22,396 bases of DNA from positions 1 through 22,396 of the forward strand of contig KN887349.1 in the NCBI GenBank assembly GCA_000934455.1. Direction: 5' to 3'. The notes under the pieces were generated by a model. The model did no database searches, was not told where the DNA came from, and was given only the letters and a program-made list of their open reading frames with translations. The first letter of the stretch is position 1; each line of letters starts with the position of its first letter. Made by a program: the position numbers and the translations under genes. The DNA is from Apostichopus parvimensis (taxonomy: Eukaryota; Echinodermata; Holothuroidea; Aspidochirotida; Stichopodidae). Positions 12,601-20,704 of the stretch are shown here, piece by piece.

Positions 12601-15600
12601 TACAGGCACTGCAGAAAGAAGCAGATAGAAAGAAACAACAACTTGCATCGATGGCTGACCATCATCAGCAATTGGTCAAGCTGAACCCAGAATTGACCGC
12701 CATGTCCGAGGTTGAACTCAAGTTGGAAAGTGTTCAGAGCCCATATGACGATTGGTGCAGAAAATTAGGTATGCTTCCATGTTACTATTACCTTTATTGT
12801 AACACTCTTTATTCATGTCTGTATGATACACCTGGAAAATAAAGTAATGTAAACACTATGCACACAATTAGGTAAGGCAACCAATCGCACAACTGGTACC
12901 TGCACAATGTAATGTGAACAAACATGGGTGTACAGATCTAAGAACTGCGCCTTATCAAAAACATGGAAATTCAGAGGATACTCGAGCAGATTGCTGAACA
13001 AATGATCAGGAATCTCCTCTCCTACTTGCTGGAATAGAAAAATCAGTTTATAAAATATACATTCAACTTGATTAGCACAGATGAGAAAATCTTGTGTGAT
13101 ATACTTTAATTGGGGAGGAGGAACAGGGGGGGGGGAGGAAGGGACAATCTTCTATGAATTGATACATTCTGTCTGTAAAATGACTAATTTTGATGGACTG
13201 GGTAGCTAGGGAGTTGATTCTGTACATAGGAGATGTTACCAGTATACACAACTAGTCAATTTATGATTGTCTGCTGGACATCTTGGTGGTTGTACAACCT
13301 CTGACAAGAAGTACCAGCATGTACAGTGTGCTTTCTTTATTGAAGCTACCATCTTCTGGGACATGCCATTCTCTTTAGACAGCTGATATTAATGCCAATG
13401 TCATGTACATGTACAGATATCATATGTACCACAATATAATATATTACTGTCAAAGAACTAATCCACAGACACCCACTTGCACACAAATAATTGTGTGTCC
13501 ACATCAACCTTGTATGTAACCAAACTCAAGAAAGAAAAAATTGAATTGATTGATCATCATATCTAAAAAAAAATTGTAATATTATAGAAAAAAGTTAATT
13601 ATTTTTTTGCATGGCAACAGGAAACTTTTGTAAAAAATTAACGAGATAGTTATTTATTAGCCTACTTTGTTTTGCTGTCTCCTCTGCTGTATTTATATTA
13701 TTATTGTTGTATCAACTCATTCCAGTATTGGTAGGGTATCATCATTTGTGGGTTTATGGTTAATCTTACAGATGAGAGGTTAGGCAAACTCCAAGCTGCA
13801 CTGGTTCAGTCTCAAGACTTTGAAGATGCCCTTGATAACATGGCCCGATGGTTGGACAGCAAAGACAAGGAAGTGTCCTCACCGAAACCTATCTCTGCCA
13901 GGCCAGATGTGCTCCGCAGACAGGTCATTGAACATGAGGTGAGGGTCAACATTAATGTTGTTTGAATGGTAGCCTGGGCCAGTACAGGGAATGTTCATTA
14001 ATATGGAGTATTTTATGTTTATGATACCTTGTAGTGAGAGAAGTTCAATGTTTTTGAATAAAATTGTTAAAACCGCAGTGTACTCAAATTAACATATTAA
14101 GAATGGAAAAGACAATGATCAAGAAAGGAAAGACTCACTCATCATAACGTTGAGATGCTTTTGTTTATTTCAGGAATTACCAAAGGAGATTGTGAAACAG
14201 GTTTACACCTACCAACGATTGGTCGACAAGATGGACTCGCTGGTCCAGGAATCCGAGTCTGGTCCGGAACGTAGAGCTCTGGAACAAAAGAGAGACGACA
14301 TGAAATCCAGATGGGCTGACCTGGAGAGGAGAGTGGCCGAGAGGAAGGACAGACTCGTAGACTGCAACGAGAAAGCCAAAGAATATACCGACGAGTGTAA
14401 TCAATTCCTACCCTGGCTGAGGAGTGTAGAAGACAGAATCAACTCACTAGGACCAGTCCTCATGAAACCAAATGTGGTGAAGCGACAGTTTGACATACTC
14501 AGGGTGAGTCATACTGTGTGTGTCTTAGAAAGGCTAGTCAGTGGAGGGTTTCCATTGGGATATAAACTCATGAGTTTTATGGAACCGTAGAGGGGTCCTT
14601 ATTGACGATGTTCCTAAGGATAATAGCAAAGATGCAATGCTGATATGAAATGATGAGATGAAATGAAATGTAAACAATAGGAACAAACCACAGTTTTAGC
14701 ATTTGGAAAGACAATTCCAAATATGTTGAAACCATTAATTGAATTGTCATGTGGCTTTCCCTACCTGCATATATGTCTGCTGGGGTTTGTAAAAATAAAA
14801 TACTAATAAAATACTTTCAAGGCCAATTATTATTGTAGTTAGCTGATATTCTGTGTCCTCACAGACAATCAGATTGCAATCATTAACGGTCAGTGCTATA
14901 TCACACTACACAATCTGTTAGGGCTAGCTTTCTGTTCAACCAAACTTTGAGCAACTATAACATGAGGCATACAGTGAATAAAGGTTATTCTTATAACCAG
15001 GCTGAAGTGTTTCCTTTAATGACCAATAACGGAAGTGTTTTTTTTTTATTACGTGGGATTGCCCATCCGTTGCAGAATGTTTTCACAGTGAGACAGCAGA
15101 CTATAAATAACATTCATAATGTATTCATACAGGAAGTACTTTCCTCAAGTTTGAAGCATTTATTTTAGTATCATTTTGTTTGGGTTATAGTGAGGTTTCT
15201 CATCGTTTATTGCATTTTTCTGATGTCATTGAATCTACCCTCATTGAGTCCACTAAAATAAGAGTTGCTACAAGTTACTCTAATTTGTGTTCGAGTCCAG
15301 TCACTGCCTGTGGTCTTTCTGACTCAGGGTCACTGTATTATTTCTACAGGGGTTTTACTTGGAGTAACTTTACTCCTGAAACAGTCATGACTTGTTTACA
15401 ACACTGACTAAAATGATAACCATTCTAACATTTATTTGTAATGTAAAATGAAACAACTATTCGATATGTCGATCAGATCTTGTGAATTGTCTTATTTTCC
15501 TTCGTTAACAGCAATTACAAGATGACATCAACAGGCACAAGGACAACCATAGAGCCCTGAACGATAACAGCGAGAAGTTAGTCAGATGCACAGATGTAGA

Positions 15601-18600
15601 TCATCCCTTCATCCGAGACCAGGTTAAAGACATCAACACAAGATGGGAGAAATTGAATGCAGGTACGACTCGGTTGCTTTCATCATATCAAACAAAGCCC
15701 TTTCTTTCAATGATACATTGATGTTGTAATTTTACAGCCTGTTACTGTAACATCAGTAAATAGTAAATATTACATAAACAGATCATTGCCTGAAAATGAT
15801 TAGTTTAAGGAAATGTTCATTTGTTTGTATCATACCTGATGAACCTTTATATTGCTGATTATAAAAACGTCAAATTTAATATTATTTTCAGTAGTGTTTC
15901 CTTCTGGTTGAATCATAGAATATATGATAAATTTCATTTGGATATGTCTCTGCATTAACTTTGTAATGGCAAATGATTTTCTTAACAACTTGTAATTTTA
16001 CATTAGCTCAGTTTCTAGTCTAGGTTCAAAATGTCACCACATTTTAAACATTTTATTGTTTTTGTTATTGAATAATTTTCTTTTGTTATTTTGATAACAG
16101 ATGTAGCAAGGAATGTTGAAACCCTTGAGGGACTCAACGATCGTCTGTCAACCTTCCAAGAGAATGTGAATCAATCGTCTAGTCTCCTGGCTAGCTGCGA
16201 GGGCAGACTGGCCAACCAAGATTCTGGCCGTGACAGGTTGAGTCTGGACAACTTGAAGGTGGGTACATACTCTAGGGGTTTCAATTGTCTTGCAGTTAAA
16301 GTAACCGATTAGTTTGAGGTAGAACTGTGACATTGTTATGGATAGAAATGATTTATTCCCAACTTTTAAGTGTCAGTTTGTCGGCTTTGTAACAAATCAT
16401 GCTAAAGAAACCTTCTTGCCAGTCTCACCTATAACTGCATTTAGCCTGTTTACAAATGGAGTAACAAATATTATAATATATTAATTTATTGCTTCCACAC
16501 TGCTTGCTATCTACAACTCAATTTTCCCACCCTCCCAAGCCTCTCCCTTGAAAAAATAAGGAAAATAACAGGAAGCATCTTACAGAGATGCATAAATATT
16601 GACGGACTCCCAGCTGACATTGGGGTAGAATAACCAAAACAGGATGCAAAGAGGAATAGCTTAAGGTGTTGTATTTAAGATTGAGAACAACTCCCTGCGT
16701 AGATTCACACACACTATCAAACCCTGCTTTGTTAGAGGCTTATTTGCCTATGAGATCTCTTCACCCAGTGATAGCTTGTCACGTCAAACGTTTTATTTGA
16801 AACCATTATTATCCCAAACTTAGAGAAGTTCAATCAATACACTGTTCGTGAATGACCTTGCAAGGCTGTCCAGATAGTAAATGTCTTTCCCTTCCTGTAA
16901 CATTTTCGTAAAGTGTGTTGAATTTTAACAATGTTCCTGGTTTATTGCGAACTAGTCGTTAAAGAAGCGCAGTATATTTATTTATTAGTGTTAGACTTAT
17001 GAGAAGAGGTATAAAGTCTTTATGGCTGACTTCCAATAACCATTGTTCAAATGGATGTACAAAAGAGTTATTAATTTGTGCACAGTTTCTTATCTCTACA
17101 TGACACACATAAGAAGAAGTAACATTAGAGTTTGATTGCACTTTCAAGTATCTATTTCCCACTTAAAGTGATCTGTTTAAGTATAGATCTTACGTTACAG
17201 TAGACAATTATCTTAACATTATCCAAATATTAAAGACTAATTGCATATTTGAAGTAGCTAAGTTGTGTTTTTGTAACAATATTCCACATAATTATTGATT
17301 CTGTGTGGTTCTCAGCATTTTATCACTCAGACACTTGTTCATATGTGTATTAATCAAATGTAAAAAGTATGATTAGTCATGTTGATCTGCATTTGAATGG
17401 GAAAAAACATAAACATTTTCTTATCTAAATCAACTCCAAATATTCTATTAGCAACTTTGAGAGACTAATGAGCTATATTTTATCTTACAGGATCTCCAGG
17501 GTGAGATTGATGTCCTTGAAAATACCATCGTTGCAGTCCAAGATAACAGCAGCCACCTGATGTCTGCTGCCCCCAGTCAAGCCGACACAACCCAGATTAA
17601 CGATGAGGTAGACGGAATGGTCCGTCGCTACCAGAAACTGAAGGGTATCGTCAACGACAAATACATGCAACTTGAGGCAGGCAACCAAGAAGTAGTCAAA
17701 TACCAGGTAACAATTATATCTTTATGTGTGAGGTTTGCAACAGTAAAAGACTAGAACACAAAAGGAATTAAATTATCTTACTTAAATAAATATTATTTAC
17801 ATAATTAAATGAATTAAAAATGATATGATATGATGTTACTTTGTGTTAGGTTATGTTATGTTATAGACATACATAGACAAATGGACAAATAGGTAGATGC
17901 GTAGACAGATGAATTTCAAAAGCAGCCAAATTCATTGTCAAAATCCTAAATTTGCCCATTTAATCATCATGATCTCTTTTCTTTTGTTGTCACCAGTCAT
18001 CACTGAATGACATTTCCAGCCAACTCTCAAAGCAAGAGGATGACCTGGACCGAATGGATCCAGTGGCCAGAGATCTACCGACTCTGGACAAACAAAACAA
18101 AGACATCCAGTCCTTCCAAGATGAACTGGAACTCTTGAAGGGAACCATCCTCAAGGCAGAGACCGCTTACAAAGACATCATCGACCGCGGATTCATGTCT
18201 GATCCTGAAGGTTTCAGAGAACAGATTGAAAACATCAACAAACGCTGGTTGAAAATACGGGAAAGAGCCAACACCCGTCATGCCGACATTGACCGAACAA
18301 ATGCCAGAATGCAGGACCTGAAACATCTCTTTGATGAGGTCAACGGAGGTCTTGATAAGGCCGAGTTGGAGATCAGAGGCTGGAAGCCAGTCGGTGCTGA
18401 TGTAGACACCATCAAAAGACAAGAGAAAGAATTTAAGGTAAGCAGAGATGTTTGAAGTCTATTTGTTATATCCAACCCATTTCTGCAGCAGTGACTAAAC
18501 TTTAAACGGTATGAAGCCAACAATGGTTGTTACATTGCTGTCAGTACAAAAGAATACCATAGTGACATGTCATTAACACAAGACAAGAATACAAATATTA

Positions 18601-20704
18601 TTACTCAAAAGTTGTCAACTCTTTGCTTTCTACAAGTACAAACAATATGTTGTCAATGTATATCAATGAAATCATACCTGTTTGCTTCAAGTTCACTTTT
18701 GCTATAATCCTTCTAAACTCCAAACATTGACAAACAGCATGTAGGAATAGAATACAAAATTGACAGGATGCTTAGCTTCTGTTTCACCAGTTCAGGTCAG
18801 AACTGATATTCACGCAACTACTTTGTTTCCTTGGGATAATAATATTATTAATGAAAAACACTTCCATTAGAAGTTTACACTATTAAGATTGACCAGAATG
18901 TAAAGGTGCCGTGGTGTCCTCCCAATTATCCACATGTGCTAATCATTTATATCCAGTTATAAACCAAGAACAGAGTTGGGGGCTGCAAACTCTTCAAGTA
19001 AACTCGCACCTTATCATGTGTCAACCTTTACCCTATCCCACTGTTACATTATAAACAATTATAAACCAAGAACAGAGTTGAGGGTTGCAAACACTTCAAA
19101 TTTAATCCACACCTTACCTTACCTTGTGGTCACCTTTACCCTATCCTACTTTTATATTATACACAATTATAAACCCTATCCTACTGTTACATTATACACA
19201 ATTATAAACAGAGTTGAGAACAGAGTTGGGGGCTGCAAACACTTCAAGTAAACCCACACCTTACCATGTGTCAACCTTTACCCTATCTTACTTTTACATT
19301 ATACACAATTATAAACCAAGAACAGAGTTGGGGGCTGCAAACACTTCAGTAAACCCACACCTTACCATGTGTCAACCTTTACCCTATCCTACTGTTACAT
19401 TATACACAATTATAAACTAAGAACAGATTTGGGGGCTGCAAACACTTCAAGTAAGCCCACACCTTACCATGTGTCAACCTTTACCCTATCCTACTTTTAC
19501 ATTATAAAGTAACTTACTGTGTTCTTCATGAATTAGTCAGTTATCTCTCCAATATTCTGTCAATTTTGTTTAAATTTAACTGTACCAAGGTTGATCAGTT
19601 TCTTTCATTTTGCTTCAAATCACAAATTATTCTTTGTTTCTTCCTTCCAGGCATACATGAGGAACCTTGTGGATCCTCTGACTCCCAGGGTCCGAGATGC
19701 CAACAGACTTTGTCAGAATCTTGTTCAGAGTGCTGCACCACGTGTCAGTACCACCGCCCTTGAGGGGGATCTGAAGAGAATGAATGACAGGTGGAACAGC
19801 CTCCTTGAAAAGGTAAATGCTATGTATATTGTAGCACTCATGGTTTATGGGTCCTAGTATTGTGTATGTCAGAGTTCAATGAACTGTATATATAATGGAG
19901 CAGAAGAATTATATGGATTGGTACTATGCTTAGCAGGAGAGTAACTGGTTGAGTTTTGTAACAATTAATATCCCACCACCTCTCAGATTCACTCATGAAA
20001 ATAGTAGAGTGCTTTATAAAAACAACAAAAAGTGTTTCTTCTCGTCCACAAAAGGCTCTTAGCTGGTGACTCCCCTGAACAGCCGATCACATTTTTGACC
20101 TTGATACTTATCAGTTGTGAATGTGTGGTAGATCTAAGCCAGGCATGGATACAAAATTGATCTTGCAGGCCATAGAGAAATCTTGTACCATATATCTATG
20201 TGCCACGACACTTTAAGATGTACCAACTCCCATGACAGAAACATTGTAAATATTACACTGTATGGGAACTGAAAAACCCAGCAAAATATTTGAAAACCTG
20301 GCTCTTCCTAGAAACTTGTGTGTGGGCTCATGAACCCCTTGCGTGTTGGCCCCTTTATAGTGTAAGTCCCAAGTGGTCTGGTGTATTTTCCCCTCCTTGT
20401 CGAGATGTTGGTGCTTGTTTGATTTTTAAATCCAGGCAATATTTTGCTATTTAAGTGTTAAATTGCTATTGATAAATTATGTTACAGTACAAATGTAAAT
20501 AACACTCACACTCATGTCTCCTTGTATTTGTAGAACAATCAACGTCGAGGCAATCTGAATGAAGGCCTTCTGAGGTGCGGTAAATTCCAAGAGGCCCTCC
20601 AATCCCTCTTGTCATGGATCTCCGACACCGAAGCCATGGTCAAGAACCAATCAGGTCCATCATCAGATTACAACGTTCTCAAGGCTCAAATGTCTGAGCA
20701 GCAG
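3449..20704 (+). CDS. MACF1/DST: Spectraplakin (MACF1/dystonin family) rod segment, 11 exons, partial at both ends
   Basis: The joined exons are 3449-3648, 10667-10999, 12606-12768, 13772-13938, 14174-14503, 15512-15662, 16101-16258, 17491-17706, 17997-18437, 19651-19812 and 20534-20704. They give about 830 codons with no stop. Every junction is GT-AG and phases match: phase 0 everywhere except phase 1 at the 3/4 and 6/7 junctions and probably at the start of exon 1. The product is about seven and a half spectrin repeats (three-helix bundles of about 106-112 residues, helix C marked by RW/W, helix A often by WL). Order and sequence are colinear with the MACF1/dystonin rod as I remember it. 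Family role: giant cytoplasmic linkers joining actin, microtubules and junctions; the rod is a flexible spacer. Most invertebrates have one such gene, so MACF1 versus DST cannot be separated. Other spectrin-repeat proteins (nesprin, dystrophin, spectrin) fit the final exons less well. Confidence 0.95.
4903..4965 (+). repeat. 18-bp G-rich minisatellite, about 3.5 copies
   Basis: Units at 4903-4920, 4921-4938 (GGTGGGTTGTGGGGGACT), 4939-4954 (16-bp variant) and 4955-4965 (partial). Each unit has two runs of three or more G on the transcribed-sense strand with loops of about 4-7 nt, so the array could form G-quadruplexes in DNA or pre-mRNA. Confidence 0.93.
7185..7198. promoter_or_regulatory. RFX X-box-like palindrome
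   Basis: GTTACCATAGTAAC is a perfect match to the X-box consensus for RFX transcription factors (half-sites GTNRCC and RGYAAC with a 2-nt spacer). It lies in intron 1, about 3.5 kb from either flanking exon, so if functional it would be an enhancer site. A single 14-bp match in 22 kb can also occur by chance. Confidence 0.4.
7277..7289 (+). repeat. G13 homopolymer
   Basis: Thirteen consecutive G within intron 1. Such runs are prone to length polymorphism and to sequencing or assembly error. Confidence 0.9.
7676..7795 (+). repeat. Pyrimidine-rich tract with C20 run
   Basis: About 120 nt almost entirely C and T, ending in 20 consecutive C at 7764-7783. No AG acceptor with coding sequence follows, so it is not the polypyrimidine tract of an exon. 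Confidence 0.85.
8137..8355 (+). repeat. Divergent 40-bp direct repeat pair
   Basis: 8137-8176 and 8315-8355 share TACCTGAT, then a variable middle, then GTGAGAAG/CTGAGAAG, ATCCTTT and CT; about three quarters of positions agree by eye. They are separated by about 140 bp and may be remnants of a dispersed repeat. Chance cannot be excluded. Confidence 0.4.
8608..8630. repeat. 10-bp perfect hairpin
   Basis: TGTATTACAA (8608-8617) pairs with its exact reverse complement at 8621-8630 across a 3-nt loop. It is AT-rich and has no other supporting signal. Confidence 0.7.
8883..8916. repeat. 17-bp AT-rich tandem duplication
   Basis: ATCAAATATCAAATATC occurs twice in perfect tandem (8883-8899, 8900-8916). 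Each unit is itself built from a shorter CAAATAT motif. Confidence 0.9.
9671..9699 (+). repeat. G-quadruplex-capable tract
   Basis: Five runs of three or more G within 29 nt on the sense strand, with loops of 1-6 nt. The flanks (9596-9710) are also G-rich. Confidence 0.6.
10387..10415 (+). repeat. 9-bp G-rich tandem repeat
   Basis: TGAGGGGGG occurs at 10387-10395 and 10396-10404, and with an extended G run at 10405-10415. It lies about 250 bp before exon 2 and is potentially quadruplex-forming. It creates a glycine/glutamate-rich chance ORF. Confidence 0.85.
10667..10999 (+). CDS. MACF1/DST: Spectraplakin exon 2: end of repeat 1, start of repeat 2
   Basis: The exon has 333 bp and 111 codons, phase 0 at both ends, from VLQDEFDSHKGQL to QQREHTK. 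The acceptor is TTTTCAG at 10660-10666 and the donor AAG|GTAAAA. It completes helix B and helix C of repeat 1 (IQHQINEIQEQWEDL, tryptophan in place) and begins repeat 2 (FHETKQDLNDWL, with the helix-A tryptophan). Its length equals about one spectrin-repeat period, although the exon boundaries fall inside helix B rather than between repeats. The first residue is a GTT valine; the downstream TTG codon is not a translation start. The join to exon 1 (KSQVE then VLQDEF) corresponds to a continuous stretch in the vertebrate homologue, so no constitutive exon should be hidden in the 7-kb intron before it. Confidence 0.96.
11000..12605 (+). other. Intron 2 (1606 bp)
   Basis: AT-rich, with no gene or element recognised. 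It contains a short threefold ATGGGTGAGA repeat at about 11187-11220 and a loose AGTAC-rich stretch at about 11430-11590. An 86-codon ORF at 11853-12113 has no recognisable features. Confidence 0.85.
12606..12768 (+). CDS. MACF1/DST: Spectraplakin exon 3: helices B and C of repeat 2
   Basis: The exon has 163 bp, 54 codons plus one base. It starts ALQKEADRKKQQL after the acceptor ATTACAG (12599-12605) and ends SPYDDWCRKL plus G before GTATGC. That G combines with AT of exon 4 to make aspartate (phase 1). It supplies helix B (LASMADHHQQLVKL) and helix C of repeat 2. The conserved helix-C tryptophan is in YDDWCRKL. Reading through the donor gives a short extension ending in a stop at 12840-12842, so retention of this intron would truncate the protein. 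The internal ATG at 12651 is an ordinary methionine codon and not evidence of a start. Confidence 0.94.
12769..13771 (+). other. Intron 3 (1003 bp)
   Basis: Phase-1 intron bounded by GTATGC and TCTTACAG. It holds a G-rich purine tract at about 13112-13143 and AT-rich runs near 13560-13610; nothing else was recognised. Confidence 0.85.
13772..13938 (+). CDS. MACF1/DST: Spectraplakin exon 4: helix A and part of helix B of repeat 3
   Basis: The exon has 167 bp. It starts with AT, completing a split aspartate codon, then ERLGKLQAALVQSQDF, MARWL, the loop KPISARPDVL, and ends IEHE at GAG|GTGAGG. The acceptor is AATCTTACAG (13762-13771). Helix A carries the hallmark RWL. The ISARPDVL loop resembles ISAKLDVL of vertebrate MACF1, supporting orthology. 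Between the helix-C tryptophan of exon 3 and the phenylalanine of QDF there are three residues fewer than at the exon 1 or exon 2 equivalents, so this linker is slightly short. I looked for an earlier acceptor that would restore them; the frame is closed upstream by a TAG at 13732. Confidence 0.94.
14174..14503 (+). CDS. MACF1/DST: Spectraplakin exon 5: rest of repeat 3, start of repeat 4
   Basis: The exon has 330 bp and 110 codons, phase 0 at both ends, starting ELPKEIVKQVYTYQRL after TATTTCAG and ending KRQFDILR at AGG|GTGAGT. It contains the helix B remainder and helix C of repeat 3 (KRDDMKSRWADLERRV), then helix A of repeat 4 (YTDECNQFLPWL) and its loop LGPVLMKPNVV. PWL in this position matches the LWPWI of the vertebrate homologue. 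As with exon 2, the length is one repeat period with boundaries inside helix B, which points to a recurring B-helix intron position inherited through internal duplication of the rod. The preceding intron is the shortest in the window (235 bp). Confidence 0.96.
14504..15511 (+). other. Intron 5 (1008 bp)
   Basis: Bounded by GTGAGT and TTAACAG. Two successive ORFs of 91 and 75 codons (14893-15168 and 15180-15407) are in different frames, have no family resemblance and no splice support; they are taken as chance. Confidence 0.85.
15512..15662 (+). CDS. MACF1/DST: Spectraplakin exon 6: helices B and C of repeat 4
   Basis: The exon has 151 bp, 50 codons plus one base. It has no in-frame ATG, so it is missed by start-codon ORF calling. 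It begins QLQDDINRHKDNHRAL after GTTAACAG (15504-15511) and ends VKDINTRWEKLNA plus G before GTACGA. The final G joins AT of exon 7 to encode aspartate. The RW of helix C and the spacing of hydrophobics before it (I, V, I at -11, -7 and -4 from the tryptophan) are textbook spectrin helix C. Its size and phases (0 in, 1 out) mirror exon 3, so exons 3-4 and 6-7 form two equivalent pairs along the rod. Confidence 0.94.
15663..16100 (+). other. Intron 6 (438 bp)
   Basis: Phase-1 intron, AT-rich, nothing recognised. Confidence 0.85.
16101..16258 (+). CDS. MACF1/DST: Spectraplakin exon 7: helix A region of repeat 5
   Basis: The exon has 158 bp, starting with AT of a split aspartate codon and then VARNVETLEGLNDRLSTF. 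It ends RLSLDNLK at AAG|GTGGGT, with acceptor TTGATAACAG (16091-16100). It contributes the end of helix C of repeat 4 and helix A of repeat 5. Helix A here (STFQENVNQSSSLLASCEGRL) has no tryptophan, unlike repeats 1-4. The corresponding vertebrate segment, as I remember it, also lacks it, so this is probably an old degenerate repeat rather than an error. The loop after helix A (NQDSGRDRLSLDNL) is less regular than in neighbouring repeats. Confidence 0.92.
16259..17490 (+). other. Intron 7 (1232 bp)
   Basis: AT-rich, with no element or exon recognised between GTGGGT and CTTACAG. Confidence 0.85.
17491..17706 (+). CDS. MACF1/DST: Spectraplakin exon 8: helices B and C of repeat 5, start of repeat 6
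   Basis: The exon has 216 bp and 72 codons, phase 0 at both ends, from DLQGEIDVLENTIVAV to EVVKYQ. The acceptor is ATCTTACAG (17482-17490) and the donor CAG|GTAACA. Helix C of repeat 5 reads INDEVDGMVRRYQKL, with tyrosine where most repeats have tryptophan, a common conservative substitution. The tail LEAGNQEVVKYQ starts helix A of repeat 6. The serine- and proline-containing stretch SAAPSQADTTQ forms the B-C loop. The corresponding vertebrate segment aligns without a gap large enough for a missing exon. Confidence 0.94.
17997..18437 (+). CDS. MACF1/DST: Spectraplakin exon 9: most of repeat 6 and helix A of repeat 7
   Basis: This is the longest exon, 441 bp and 147 codons, phase 0 at both ends, from SSLNDISSQLSKQEDDL to RQEKEFK. 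The acceptor follows a T-rich tract and reads TCACCAG (17990-17996); the donor is AAG|GTAAGC. DRMDPVARDLPTLDKQ resembles the vertebrate DSMAPVGRDAETLQKQ at the same place. Helix C of repeat 6 is canonical (REQIENINKRWLKI). Helix A of repeats 6 and 7 lacks the tryptophan. The loop KPVGADVDTI is the typical spectraplakin helix A-B loop (compare GPVGMETETI). An antisense ORF at 18075-18422 is only a shadow of this exon. Confidence 0.96.
18438..19650 (+). other. Intron 9 (1213 bp), mostly minisatellite in its second half
   Basis: The first 520 bp are unremarkable AT-rich sequence. The minisatellite at 18957-19508 occupies nearly half of the intron and stops about 140 bp before exon 10. Confidence 0.88.
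18957..19508. repeat. About 100-bp minisatellite, five copies plus one internally deleted copy
   Basis: Units begin TTATAAAC at 18957, 19059, 19167, 19202, 19309 and 19410, with lengths 102, 108, 35, 107, 101 and about 99 bp. Shared landmarks are AAGAACAGAGTTGGGGGCTG, CAAACACTTCAAGTAA, CCATGTGTCAACCTTTACCC and ACATTATACACAATTATAAA. The 35-bp unit keeps only the ends (TTATAAACCCTATCCTACTG then the ACATTATACACAA tail). The last three copies are most alike; the first two differ more. Confidence 0.96.
19651..19812 (+). CDS. MACF1/DST: Spectraplakin exon 10: helices B and C of repeat 7
   Basis: The exon has 162 bp and 54 codons, phase 0 at both ends, starting AYMRNLVDPLTPRVRDAN after a strong acceptor (TTCTTCCTTCCAG) and ending DRWNSLLEK at AAG|GTAAAT. 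The segment LVQSAAPRVSTTALEGDL corresponds to LIQSAAKSTSTQGLEHDL in vertebrate MACF1/dystonin, one of the best family diagnostics in the window. Helix C is canonical (LKRMNDRWNSL). The acceptor sits about 140 bp downstream of the intron 9 minisatellite, so copy-number change there is unlikely to disturb splicing directly. Confidence 0.96.
19813..20533 (+). other. Intron 10 (721 bp)
   Basis: AT-rich, with no element recognised between GTAAAT and TTTGTAG. Confidence 0.85.
20534..20704 (+). CDS. MACF1/DST: Spectraplakin exon 11: helix A and start of helix B of repeat 8
   Basis: The exon has 171 bp and 57 codons, phase 0 at both ends, from NNQRRGNLNEGLLRCGKF to KAQMSEQQ. The acceptor is TTTGTAG (20527-20533) and the donor CAG|GTCAGT. 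RCGKFQEALQSLLSW followed by ISDTEAMVKNQ matches the HCGRFQDALESLLSW and DTEELVANQK of vertebrate MACF1/dystonin nearly residue for residue, and is the most conserved stretch in the window. Helix A has the tryptophan. In the vertebrate protein the next residues are a LLQRLLDDRK helix; no such exon is visible before the window ends, so it lies past the satellite. Confidence 0.96.

Noticed and set aside
15289-15298. GTTCGAGTCC, resembling a tRNA/SINE B box
   Set aside because: No A box at the right distance and no cloverleaf or A-rich tail could be made out.
14893-15407. Two successive ORFs of 91 and 75 codons in intron 5
   Set aside because: Different frames, AT-rich composition like the surrounding intron, no recognisable motifs and no splice signals tying them to the gene.
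18075-18422. 115-codon antisense open frame
   Set aside because: It lies entirely opposite exon 9, which has strong homology, phases and splice sites; it is a shadow frame.
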